Shown here: piece by piece, positions 1 to 6,746 of the stretch
How positions within the stretch are numbered: position 1 is the first letter of the stretch
How the letters are laid out: every line of letters starts with the position of its first letter
NCBI GenBank assembly: GCA_964355545.1
Contig: CAYHEK010000076.1
Span: forward strand, 1 to 6,986
From: JAPLGE01 sp964355545
Lineage (GTDB): Bacteria; Bipolaricaulota; Bipolaricaulia; UBA7950; UBA9294
Direction of reading: 5' to 3'
Length of the DNA stretch: 6,986 bases
Position numbers and translations under genes: made by a program
The notes under the pieces: generated by a model
Told to the model about the DNA's origin: nothing
The model's input: the letters and a program-made list of their open reading frames with translations, nothing else
The model's database searches: none

Positions 1-1281
1 GTCCACCTCACGAGCCTTGGGTGCGCGAAGAACCTTGTGGACGCGGAGCGCCTCCTCGGCCGCCTCGCCGCGGCGGGCGCGGTGGTTGGCGCCGCGCCGG
101 AAGAGGCGGACGTGATCATCGTGAACACCTGCGGCTTCATCCGGCCGGCGAAGGAGGAGTCGCTTGCGACGATCCTCGACTACGCCCGTCTCAAGGAGGA
201 GGGCTCCTGTCGGAAGCTCCTCGTGATGGGGTGCCTCGCCGAGCGCTACTCAAAGGAGCTCCGCGAAGGGCTCCCCGAGGCGGACGGTGTCTTCGGCCTC
301 GACCAAGACGAGGCGATCGTGCGAGCCTGCGGCCTGAATCCGAGACGTGGACGGGACGCCGATCGGCTCGTCGTGACCCCCCGTCACACGGCCTACCTTC
401 AGATCGCGGATGGCTGCGACAACCGCTGCGCCTACTGCGCGATCCCGACGATCCGCGGCCCGTTCCGCAGTCGGCCGGCGGAGGAGGTCCTCGCCGAGGC
501 CGAGCGCCTCGTCGCAAACGGCGCGCGCGAGCTCGTCCTGATCGGCCAGGACACGACCCTCTACGGGACGGATCTCCCGAAGCCGGTCGCGATCCACGAG
601 CTCCTGGCGCGCCTCGCGGAGATCCGCGACCTCCGCTGGATTCGGCTTCTGTACACGCACCCGGCGCACTTCGAGCCCGAGCTCGTCGAGGCGTACGCCT
701 CGCTTCCCAAGCTCTGCCCCTACGTCGACCTCCCCTTGCAGCACCTAAACGATGAGATCCTCCGGCGGATGGGGCGCCGCGTGACGCAGGCACACTGCCT
801 CGGCCTGATCGAGCGGCTGCGGGCGGCCGTGCCGGGGGTCGCGATCCGCACGACCTTCCTCGTCGGGTTCCCCGGCGAGACGCGAGACCAGTTTAACGAA
901 CTCCTTCGTTTGGTCGAGGAGATCCGCTTCGACCACCTCGGCGCGTTCGCCTACTCGCGCGAGGAGGGGACTCGCGCGGCACGGATGCGCGCTCAGGTCT
1001 CCGAGCGCGCGAAGTCCCGCCGCCTGCGGGACCTGATGCTCGCCCAGCAGGGGATCGCCTTCGCCAAGAACCGGGCGATGAAGGGAGAGGCGATCGAGGT
1101 CGTGATCGACGCGCCCGCATCGAAGAAGGGGGTTTTCATCGCCCGCTCTCGTACCCAGGCGCCGGACGTGGACAGCGTCACCTACGTGCGGGGAAGAAAC
1201 CTTCGCCCGGGGGACTTCCTCGAGGTCAAAATCACGGGCTCGCGCGGCTACGACCTCCTCGGCCGGCCGCTTGAGCGGTGA
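1..1281 (+). CDS. rimO: Ribosomal protein uS12 methylthiotransferase RimO (5'-partial)
   Basis: A radical-SAM enzyme that adds a methylthio group to a conserved aspartate of ribosomal protein uS12, using two 4Fe-4S clusters. The reading frame is open from base 1 and the first visible residues (TSLGCAKNLVD) are the classic RimO N-terminus, so only a few codons are missing; the GTG at base 37 is internal. Counting from the first visible codon, the N-terminal cluster cysteines are C8, C44 and C78. The radical-SAM motif CxxxCxxC is C139, C143 and C146. A TRAM domain fills about residues 358-424, including APDVDSVTYV, typical of RimO. The motif DLPLQHLNDEILRRMGRR (243-260) separates it from the tRNA enzyme MiaB. 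The visible 426 residues fit the family's usual length. The stop is TGA at 1279-1281, just before the end of the convergent glyA-gcvT gene. Family assignment is secure. Confidence 0.96.
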   Translation, partial: VHLTSLGCAKNLVDAERLLGRLAAAGAVVGAAPEEADVIIVNTCGFIRPAKEESLATILDYARLKEEGSCRKLLVMGCLAERYSKELREGLPEADGVFGLDQDEAIVRACGLNPRRGRDADRLVVTPRHTAYLQIADGCDNRCAYCAIPTIRGPFRSRPAEEVLAEAERLVANGARELVLIGQDTTLYGTDLPKPVAIHELLARLAEIRDLRWIRLLYTHPAHFEPELVEAYASLPKLCPYVDLPLQHLNDEILRRMGRRVTQAHCLGLIERLRAAVPGVAIRTTFLVGFPGETRDQFNELLRLVEEIRFDHLGAFAYSREEGTRAARMRAQVSERAKSRRLRDLMLAQQGIAFAKNRAMKGEAIEVVIDAPASKKGVFIARSRTQAPDVDSVTYVRGRNLRPGDFLEVKITGSRGYDLLGRPLER

Positions 1282-1287
1282 GAGGGC

Positions 1288-4200
1288 CTACTCCGCGCCC
1301 GGCTCGGGGACGACCTCGCGGCTTTGAAAGCGCGGGACGACCGTTGCTGGGATGGGTACGGCGACGCGGTCCCCTGCGGCGAGCGCGGAGGAGGCCTTCC
1401 CCGTCTCGGCCTTTCCGTGCGGCGGGTTGAGGAGGGTGATCGGGGTCCCGACGGCGATCCCCCGTCTCTCGAGGAGGGCCATCCCGACCTGCGTCTCTCC
1501 CAGGCTCACGGAGCTTGTGACCCGGCCGAGGAAGGAGCCGCTGCGGTCGATCGCCGCCGCGCCGGCACGGATCGGCCGCGCGCCGGCCTCCTCGACGCGG
1601 AAGCGCACGACCTCGCGCGTCTGGCCGGTGTAAGCCCTCACGCAGGCGCGCCTTCCGACGAAGAACGCCTTGTGCAGTTTAACGTACGGGCCGAACCCGG
1701 CCTCGAACGGGTTCACCCCGTGCGGGCCGGCGAGCTCGTGCCCGTAGAGGGGGAGGCCGGCCTCGGTGCGCGTCGAATCGCGGGCGGCGAGCCCGCAGGG
1801 GAGGAGGCCGAGCGGCCTCCCCTCCTTGAGGAGGCTCTGCCAGAGCCACTGGGCGTCCTCTCCGCGCACGTAGATCTCGTAGCCTTTCTCCTCGCCGGTG
1901 TATCCGGTGCGGGCGACGATGAAAGGGTGACCCTTCGCTTCCACCTCGCAGAACTCGGTTCGCTTGAGCGCAGAGACGGCGATCCTCTCGCGCTTCCCGA
2001 GGATCCGGCCAAGGATCTTCGGGCTCTGGGGTCCTTGGAGGGCGACGTCCATCCGCCCCTCCTCCTCCTTCAGGTCACGCAGGACGACCCGCGACGCAGG
2101 CCGGTGGATAGGGATCTCGCGGTCGATCAGGAACCGCCCCTCGTTCACCCCGGTGAGCCACTCCCAGTCCTTCTCCGCGTTCGCCGCGTTCACGACGAGG
2201 AGGTAGCGGTCCTTCGCGCGGCGGTAGACGAAGAAGTCGTCGATCGCGTTTCCATCTGGGTCGAGGAGGTAGGTGTACTGCGACTGGCCGTCCTCGAGCC
2301 AGGCGGCGTAGTTTGCGGAGACGACATCGAGGAACGCGGTCGCGCCCTCGCCCGAGACCTCGAAGACCCCCATGTGGCCGAGGTCGAAGAGACCGGCCCT
2401 CTCCCGCACGGCGCGGTGCTCCTCGAGGGCCGACGTGTACCAGACCGGCATCTCCCAGCCGGCGAAGGGGACGAGCTTCGCCCCGAGGGCCCTGTGCTCC
2501 TCGTAGAGGGGCGTCCGCCGCAGGGCCCCCTCTTTTTCTTTAAAGGAGAAGGAGGTCCGCGTCGGGTCGGACTGCCCAAGATCGAGGCGGCCCTGGCCGA
2601 CGAAGTAGGGCTTCCACGGGGCAAAGAGGGCAGGCTCCTTCTCGTAGATCGCGCGGATGTCCTGGGCGCTTCTCGCCCTCGGAAGTTCGAGCTTGAGCCA
2701 CTCACGGCCGAGGGCCGAAAGGGCGGAGGGAGGGGCCTCCTCGACCACGGCCGGGCCCTGCACCTTGCGGAAGAGGTCCTCGCGGTCGAAGAGGACGTAG
2801 CCATCGGCGAGGCCGGCGAGCCACGCCTTGACCGCCTCTCCTTGCTCCCGGGGGACGAGGACGAGGGCCTCTTCCTCCCCGGTCCGGCCGACGATCGCCT
2901 CGGAGAGGAGCCTCCCCTCCCCGTCGAAGAGGAGGGTCCGCCGCTCTTCTCCGACCTTGAGGGAGGAAAGGTCGGAGGTCGCGGCCTCCTCGAGGAGGGA
3001 GATCGTCCGCCCGCCGCGGACGCGGAGGATGTGCCACGGTCCCCCCGCGGGCTCGCGCCTCGGCGTCGCCGCGACCTCAGGGTCGACGCGGGCAAGGAGG
3101 TCGCAGACCTCGCCCTTCGCCTCCTCGAGAATAGCGAGCGGAATCTTCCCGCGCGAGAGCTCGCCGGTCAGGCCGGGGTAGGAGAAGGGCCGGATCGCGC
3201 GGAGGACCTTGGCCATGATCTTGGCGAGAAGGACCATCTCCTCCTTCCCCATCCCGCGCTGCGTGGCCCACGGCGTCCCGATGCGGATCCCGTGGGCATC
3301 AGCGGCGCTGTGGTCTTTGGGGATCGTGTTCTTGTTCGCGACGATCCCCACGAGGTCGAGGACCCGCGCGGCGACCTCGCCCATCATCACAAAGCCCGTG
3401 TCGCCTCCCAGGCTGCGCAGGTCGAGGACAAGGAGGTGGGTGTCCGTCCCGCCGTAGGCGAGGGGGATCCCTTCCTTCGCTAGACTCTCGGCGAGATGGG
3501 CGGCGTTCTCCACGATCCGCTTTTGCAGATCGCGGAATTCTTTGGTGTGCGCGAGCTTGAGGGCGGCCGCGATCGCGGCGAACTTGTTCACGTGAGGGCC
3601 TCCCTGCTCGCCGGGGAAGACGGCGCTATCGATCGCGGAGGCGACCGCAGGATCGGTGGAGAGAAGGACCGCCCCGCGCGGGCCGCACAGGGTCTTGTGC
3701 GTCGTGAACATGACGACGTCGGCGATCCCGATCGGATTGGGATAGACGCCGGCGATCACCATCCCCGCCGTGTGGGCGATGTCGGCGAGGAAGATCGCCC
3801 CGACTTCGTCCGCGATCTCGCGGTAGGCCTTCCAGTCCGGCCGCCACGGGTAGGAGGTGAACCCGCCGATGATCATCCGCGGCCGGTGCTCCCTCGCGAG
3901 AGCGAGCATCCGGTCATAATCGAGCTTTCCCGTCTTTGGGTCGACGGCGTAGGAGACGATCCTGTAGCGCTTTCCCGTGACGTTGAACTCCGAGCCGTGT
4001 GTGAGGTGCCCCCCTTCGGTGAGGGCCATCCCCATCACCGTCTCGCCCGGCCGGACGAACGACTCGTACACGGCGAGGTTCGCCGCGGCGCCGGAGAGGG
4101 CCTGCACGTTTGCGTAGATCTGCTCCGCTGGGTACTGGGGCGTGGCGAAGCACTCCGCGGCGCGGCGGCAGGCGAGCGACTCGATGAGGTCGGCAAACTC

Positions 4201-4488
4201 CGTCCCCTTGTAGAAGCGGCGGTCGGCGTAGCGGCGGTGGAAGGCGAGCTGAAGGTCGAGGTCAGCGAGCTCCTCTTGCGTGAGGCGCGTCATCGCCAGG
4301 CGCGGGTACCCTTCGGCGTAGAGGCTCGTGAAGACGGAGCCGAGGGCCTCGCGCACGGCCGGCGGGGTCAGGCTTTCTGAAGGGATGAGGATGATCTTCT
4401 CGCGCTGGCGGCGCTCCTCCGCTGCGATGAGGTCCGCCGTCTGGGGGTCGACTCGAGAGAGGTCGGAGGGGCGGAGTGCGTCGGTCAT
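1288..4488 (-). CDS. Fused serine hydroxymethyltransferase – aminomethyltransferase (GlyA–GcvT)
   Basis: A 1066-residue cytosolic protein joining two folate enzymes. Residues 1-465 are a PLP-dependent serine hydroxymethyltransferase (serine + THF to glycine + methylene-THF): YAEGYP at 57-62, DIAH at 236-239, the PLP lysine K265 in TTHKTL, and GIRIGTP with R402, the expected carboxylate-binding arginine. Residues about 658-1060 are glycine-cleavage T-protein, which releases ammonia and methylene-THF from aminomethylated H-protein: PFAGWEMPVWY at 674-684, the folate-site IDD at 749-751, RTGYTGEEKGYEI at 860-872 and LYGHE at 914-918. Between them lie about 190 extra residues; 483-584 resemble a degraded GcvT/YgfZ half-domain. 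The ATG at 4488 is chosen because an AAAGGAG Shine-Dalgarno sits 5 nt upstream and the ATG overlaps the upstream stop (ATGA); a GTG at 4506 has no such support. No internal stop or frameshift breaks the fusion. Both enzyme calls are firm; substrate channelling is inference. Confidence 0.95.
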   Translation of the reverse strand: MTDALRPSDLSRVDPQTADLIAAEERRQREKIILIPSESLTPPAVREALGSVFTSLYAEGYPRLAMTRLTQEELADLDLQLAFHRRYADRRFYKGTEFADLIESLACRRAAECFATPQYPAEQIYANVQALSGAAANLAVYESFVRPGETVMGMALTEGGHLTHGSEFNVTGKRYRIVSYAVDPKTGKLDYDRMLALAREHRPRMIIGGFTSYPWRPDWKAYREIADEVGAIFLADIAHTAGMVIAGVYPNPIGIADVVMFTTHKTLCGPRGAVLLSTDPAVASAIDSAVFPGEQGGPHVNKFAAIAAALKLAHTKEFRDLQKRIVENAAHLAESLAKEGIPLAYGGTDTHLLVLDLRSLGGDTGFVMMGEVAARVLDLVGIVANKNTIPKDHSAADAHGIRIGTPWATQRGMGKEEMVLLAKIMAKVLRAIRPFSYPGLTGELSRGKIPLAILEEAKGEVCDLLARVDPEVAATPRREPAGGPWHILRVRGGRTISLLEEAATSDLSSLKVGEERRTLLFDGEGRLLSEAIVGRTGEEEALVLVPREQGEAVKAWLAGLADGYVLFDREDLFRKVQGPAVVEEAPPSALSALGREWLKLELPRARSAQDIRAIYEKEPALFAPWKPYFVGQGRLDLGQSDPTRTSFSFKEKEGALRRTPLYEEHRALGAKLVPFAGWEMPVWYTSALEEHRAVRERAGLFDLGHMGVFEVSGEGATAFLDVVSANYAAWLEDGQSQYTYLLDPDGNAIDDFFVYRRAKDRYLLVVNAANAEKDWEWLTGVNEGRFLIDREIPIHRPASRVVLRDLKEEEGRMDVALQGPQSPKILGRILGKRERIAVSALKRTEFCEVEAKGHPFIVARTGYTGEEKGYEIYVRGEDAQWLWQSLLKEGRPLGLLPCGLAARDSTRTEAGLPLYGHELAGPHGVNPFEAGFGPYVKLHKAFFVGRRACVRAYTGQTREVVRFRVEEAGARPIRAGAAAIDRSGSFLGRVTSSVSLGETQVGMALLERRGIAVGTPITLLNPPHGKAETGKASSALAAGDRVAVPIPATVVPRFQSREVVPEPGAE

Positions 4489-5621
4489 GGTCGCTCCTTT
4501 GTCCACTCGATCGGATTCGGGTGAAGTCTAAGCGGGAGGTCTTTCCCTTTCCAGCAGGCCTCGGCGAGGAGGTAGAGGCCGCCGCTCACGAGGGAATGGC
4601 CCCCCAGGAGGATTGGGATTGGGGCGGCGATCGCCGCGGCCGTGAACTCCTTCCATAAGGGATCTTTCACGAGGTCGGGGCGGAAGAGGTCGCACGCGAA
4701 GCGGTCGGAGGGGGGAGGGAGTTCTCCGGCGCGCGCGAGGAGGGGGCGCGTGTCGAGGATCGCGCCGTCGGCAACGCGTCCGAGCTCGCGGAGGAAGGAG
4801 GCGGGGCCCATCTCGTAGAGAACTCGCGCGAGGAAGGTTCCGGATCGATCGGGGTAGGCGCGCAGGCCGCGCCCCTCGACGAGGCCGCTCGTCCGGCAGG
4901 CGACTTCGCGCTCGAAGTGGGCCCACGTCGCGGGGTTCACCCTCCCCACGAGGTAGAGGCGGGCGCTCCGGTCGGCGAGACGCTCAAGGAGGGGTTCTAC
5001 GGCGGGGTGGACGAGGGGGTTCCGCTCGAGGAAGGCGCGCAGCTCCTCCCCGCCGCGGCCGGCCGCCGCGAGGAGGAAGAGGTCGGTTGGGGTGTCGATG
5101 TCGAACTGGCTTCCTGCATCGCGCGGGAGGCCGAAGCAGGGGAAACCTCCCTCGGCGAGGGAGAACCCAAGGGGATTGTCGATCGGAGGGAGTTCCGCGT
5201 TCAGGAGATCCCTCGCGCCGGCGACGGCGGCGAAGTCGCAGGAGTAGAAGTTGTTGAACAGGGCTCCGCGTCTTTTCTCGCGGGCGAAGACGACGAGGTC
5301 GCGCACGTTCGACTCGCTGAGGAGGGTTCCGCTTCCGCTCCCGAAGTAGAGGAGGCCGTCCGTCTCCTCCGCGGCGACGACCCTCTTCAGCTCTTCGCCG
5401 AAGTGAAAGGGCTCCTCGCTTCGCTGCGCAAGGACGTGGAGCGGCTCAAGGCTCGCGGCGAACTCCTCGTCGGGCGAGACGAGGACGATCCTCTCCACCC
5501 CCGCGCGAGCGAGGTTTTGGACAAGATCCCGTGCGGAGGCCTCCCGCCCTTCTTCCACGAGGCGCTCTCCGGGACTCCTTCCAAGAGGGGCGTGAAAGAT
5601 CGCGGCCGCGACCGATCTCAT
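4485..5621 (-). CDS. Putative nucleotidyltransferase-like protein of unknown function
   Basis: A 378-residue protein that I do not recognise with certainty. The N-terminal half (about 1-190) looks like an alpha/beta Rossmann-like or GT-A fold: a beta strand at 43-49 (ERIVLVS), a glycine-rich LLYFGSGSGTLL at 90-101, and QFDIDTPTDLFLL at 172-184. FDIDTP-D resembles the metal/nucleotide motif near the end of MobA- or CofC-type nucleotidyltransferase domains. The usual N-terminal LAGGxSxRMG signature is missing; APLGRSPGERL (11-21) sits near that place. The C-terminal half (190-378) has no motif I can name, apart from a glycine-rich GGHSLVSGGLYLLAEA at 340-355. No signal peptide is seen. The ATG at 5621 follows a purine-rich AAAGGGAAGG tract. 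Its stop overlaps the glyA-gcvT start, so the two are probably co-expressed and perhaps linked in function. The coding call is strong; the function is weak. Confidence 0.85.
   Translation of the reverse strand: MRSVAAAIFHAPLGRSPGERLVEEGREASARDLVQNLARAGVERIVLVSPDEEFAASLEPLHVLAQRSEEPFHFGEELKRVVAAEETDGLLYFGSGSGTLLSESNVRDLVVFAREKRRGALFNNFYSCDFAAVAGARDLLNAELPPIDNPLGFSLAEGGFPCFGLPRDAGSQFDIDTPTDLFLLAAAGRGGEELRAFLERNPLVHPAVEPLLERLADRSARLYLVGRVNPATWAHFEREVACRTSGLVEGRGLRAYPDRSGTFLARVLYEMGPASFLRELGRVADGAILDTRPLLARAGELPPPSDRFACDLFRPDLVKDPLWKEFTAAAIAAPIPILLGGHSLVSGGLYLLAEACWKGKDLPLRLHPNPIEWTKERP
4494..4500 (-). promoter_or_regulatory. Shine-Dalgarno deciding the glyA-gcvT start
   Basis: On the minus strand AAAGGAG lies 5 nt before the ATG at 4488-4486. 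It lies inside the last codons of the upstream gene, whose TGA (4487-4485) overlaps this ATG. This favours the 4488 start over the in-frame GTG at 4506, and indicates reinitiation or translational coupling. Confidence 0.8.
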
Positions 5622-5778
5622 GACCTTCCCTTTCCCTTCCCGCTAGATGGAGATCGAGGAGCCGCTTCAGGCGAGAGAGTGTTGTACAGAAGAGGATGGA
5701 GTCTTCCGGTCATCGTCCTGCGGCCTGACGCGCCTCCGAGAAGGCACGCATCGTTGGGAGGGAGAGCGAGCGGGGAGG
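5622..5778. other. Spacer between rpsR and the nucleotidyltransferase-like gene
   Basis: A 157-bp stretch with no convincing gene. On the minus strand GCGTGCCT and AGGCGCGT (5749-5742 and 5735-5728) can pair through G-U wobbles around a 6-nt loop, but no U-tract follows, so this is at best a weak or Rho-assisted end for the rpsF operon. A minus-strand TACAAC at 5686-5681 could be a weak -10 box, but no recognisable -35 lies 16-18 bp upstream. The last 19 bp before the downstream ATG are purine-rich and supply its ribosome binding site. Confidence 0.4.
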
Positions 5779-5994
5779 CTACTTCTCGCCGATGTAGGGC
5801 AGGAGGGCCAGCTTGCGCGCGCGGTCGATCTCCTGCGCGAGCTTTCGCTGGTGCTTTGCGCACAGGCGCGTGGCCCTCTTGGGGAGGATCTTCCCCAAGC
5901 GATTCATGTACTGCTTGAGCTCTTCCGGCTTCTTGTAGTCTAGCTCGATGGTCCGCTCGCAGACCCGACAGACGCGTCTTCGTTTGTAGAACAT
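5779..5994 (-). CDS. rpsR: 30S ribosomal protein bS18
   Basis: A small-subunit ribosomal protein that pairs with bS6 on the platform of the 30S subunit. It has 71 residues with the family core: a basic N-terminus, RLGKILPKRATRLCAKHQR (32-50) and a basic C-terminal helix ending in LALLPYIGEK. C9, C12, C45 and H48 (CxxC ... CxxH) form a likely zinc site, the C+ form of bS18, in contrast to metal-free versions lacking these cysteines. The ATG lies 3 nt after the ssb stop (TAG-GTC-ATG). A GAGGAGG is 14 nt upstream inside the ssb end, somewhat far for a normal Shine-Dalgarno, so coupling to ssb translation is likely. It is the last gene of the rpsF-ssb-rpsR cluster; the often-linked rplI is not next to it. 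Confidence 0.96.
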   Translation of the reverse strand: MFYKRRRVCRVCERTIELDYKKPEELKQYMNRLGKILPKRATRLCAKHQRKLAQEIDRARKLALLPYIGEK

Positions 5995-5997
5995 GAC

Positions 5998-6423
5998 CTA
6001 GAAAGGAACCTCCTCCTCGTCTTTTGCATCCTTGCTTTGGGGCTCCTCCGATGGCGGCGGGATCGTCCCCGGCTCGCTCGCCGCGCGCGGTCCGCCGCCA
6101 AGGAACTGAACGTTCTGTGCGACGACCTCGACCACTTGTTTTTTTTCGCCTTCTTGGTTCTCGAAGCTATCGATCCGCAGGCGCCCCTCCACCGCCACCG
6201 AGCGCCCCTTGGTGAGGTAGTTCGCGCAGTTCTCCGCCTGCGTCCCCCACACGACGATGGGGACAAACGTGACCTCTTCCTGCATCTGGCCCGAGGAATC
6301 CTTGTACTGACGGTTGATGGCAATGGCAAAGCGCGTCCGTGCCGTCCCGCTTGGGGTGTACTTCAACTCTGGATCTCGCGTTAGGTTCCCGATCAGGACC
6401 ACCTTGTTCAGGCTCGCCGCCAT
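5998..6423 (-). CDS. ssb: Single-stranded DNA-binding protein SSB
   Basis: Binds and protects single-stranded DNA in replication, recombination and repair, and recruits partners through its C-terminal tip. The 141 residues comprise one OB-fold (about 1-108), with NKVVLIGNLTRDPELKYTPSG near the start and VVWGTQAENCANYLTKG in the middle. A Pro/Ser/Glu-rich linker follows, then an acidic tip ending DEEEVPF, matching the family's D-D-x-x-P-F partner-binding tail. The linker is short (about 27 residues). The ATG at 6423 is preferred over the adjacent TTG at 6426 because GAGGGGTGG (6435-6427) is suitably placed just upstream. That ribosome site overlaps the rpsF stop, giving a 10-nt gap. An A8 run in the coding strand (6146-6139) encodes the Lys-Lys of GEKKQ. 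Confidence 0.96.
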   Translation of the reverse strand: MAASLNKVVLIGNLTRDPELKYTPSGTARTRFAIAINRQYKDSSGQMQEEVTFVPIVVWGTQAENCANYLTKGRSVAVEGRLRIDSFENQEGEKKQVVEVVAQNVQFLGGGPRAASEPGTIPPPSEEPQSKDAKDEEEVPF

Positions 6424-6433
6424 CAACCACCCC

Positions 6434-6721
6434 TCACTCGGAGCGAGCGACGACCTGGAAGCGGAGGATCTCTTCGTCGATGTTCAGGCGGTCCTTGAGG
6501 AGCTCCACAGACTGCGGCGGGAGGCGAAACGTAGTCAGGCCGTAATGCCCTTCCGAGTAGTGTCGAATCTCGTAAGCAAGCGTTCTCTTTCCCCAGTTGC
6601 TTGTCTCGCTGATCTCTCCGCCGTTCTCGGTGATGAGGCCATGAATCCTCGTGACCTTCCCTGCCCGCTCCTCCTCGGACAGGTCTGGCCTGACAACGTA
6701 CACGATCTCGTACTCTTTCAC
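6434..6721 (-). CDS. rpsF: 30S ribosomal protein bS6
   Basis: A small-subunit ribosomal protein that forms a heterodimer with bS18. It has 95 residues from a GTG start at 6721, a normal family length. It begins KEYEIVYVVRPDLSEEE, matching the usual bS6 start, and has SNWGKRTLAYEI at 41-52 and HYGLTTFRL at 59-67, both typical. The frame is open upstream to an ATG at 6787, but the extra 22 residues do not look like bS6, and GAGGG lies 8 nt before the GTG. A nearer ATG at 6729 is out of frame and meets TGA three codons on. It is the first gene of the rpsF-ssb-rpsR cluster. Because bS6:bS18 is known to autoregulate through rpsF leaders in several bacteria, control of that type is possible here. 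Confidence 0.95.
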   Translation of the reverse strand: MKEYEIVYVVRPDLSEEERAGKVTRIHGLITENGGEISETSNWGKRTLAYEIRHYSEGHYGLTTFRLPPQSVELLKDRLNIDEEILRFQVVARSE

Positions 6722-6729
6722 ACTCTCAT

Positions 6730-6734
6730 CCCTC
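6730..6734 (-). promoter_or_regulatory. Shine-Dalgarno deciding the rpsF GTG start
   Basis: GAGGG on the minus strand ends 8 nt before the GTG at 6721. Together with the bS6 family start (xxYEIVYVVRPDL), it argues against the longer in-frame ATG at 6787. Confidence 0.6.
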
Positions 6735-6746
6735 GCTCTCAATATC

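Noticed and set aside
1267..1278. CCGC-TTGA-GCGG hairpin at the end of rimO as a terminator
   Set aside because: The stem is only 4 bp, lies inside coding sequence and has no T-tract after it.
1324..3483. A 719-codon open frame on the + strand opposite glyA-gcvT
   Set aside because: It is the mirror of the real gene: low-complexity Arg/Gly/Glu/Pro-rich translation with no family motif, produced by high GC and codon bias.
3496..4380. A 294-codon + strand frame opposite the SHMT part
   Set aside because: Same antisense shadow, and the opposite strand encodes unmistakable SHMT.
4489..4506. Six-residue N-terminal extension of the glyA-gcvT fusion from a GTG at 4506
   Set aside because: It has no good ribosome site; the ATG at 4488 has a strong one plus the stop/start overlap.
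5681..5686. TACAAC as the -10 box of a promoter for the nucleotidyltransferase-like gene
   Set aside because: No acceptable -35 hexamer occurs 16-18 bp upstream, so I do not call a promoter there.
4917..5918. A 333-codon + strand frame spanning the nucleotidyltransferase-like gene, the spacer and rpsR
   Set aside because: It overlaps two minus-strand genes, one a certain ribosomal protein, and its translation has no recognisable features.
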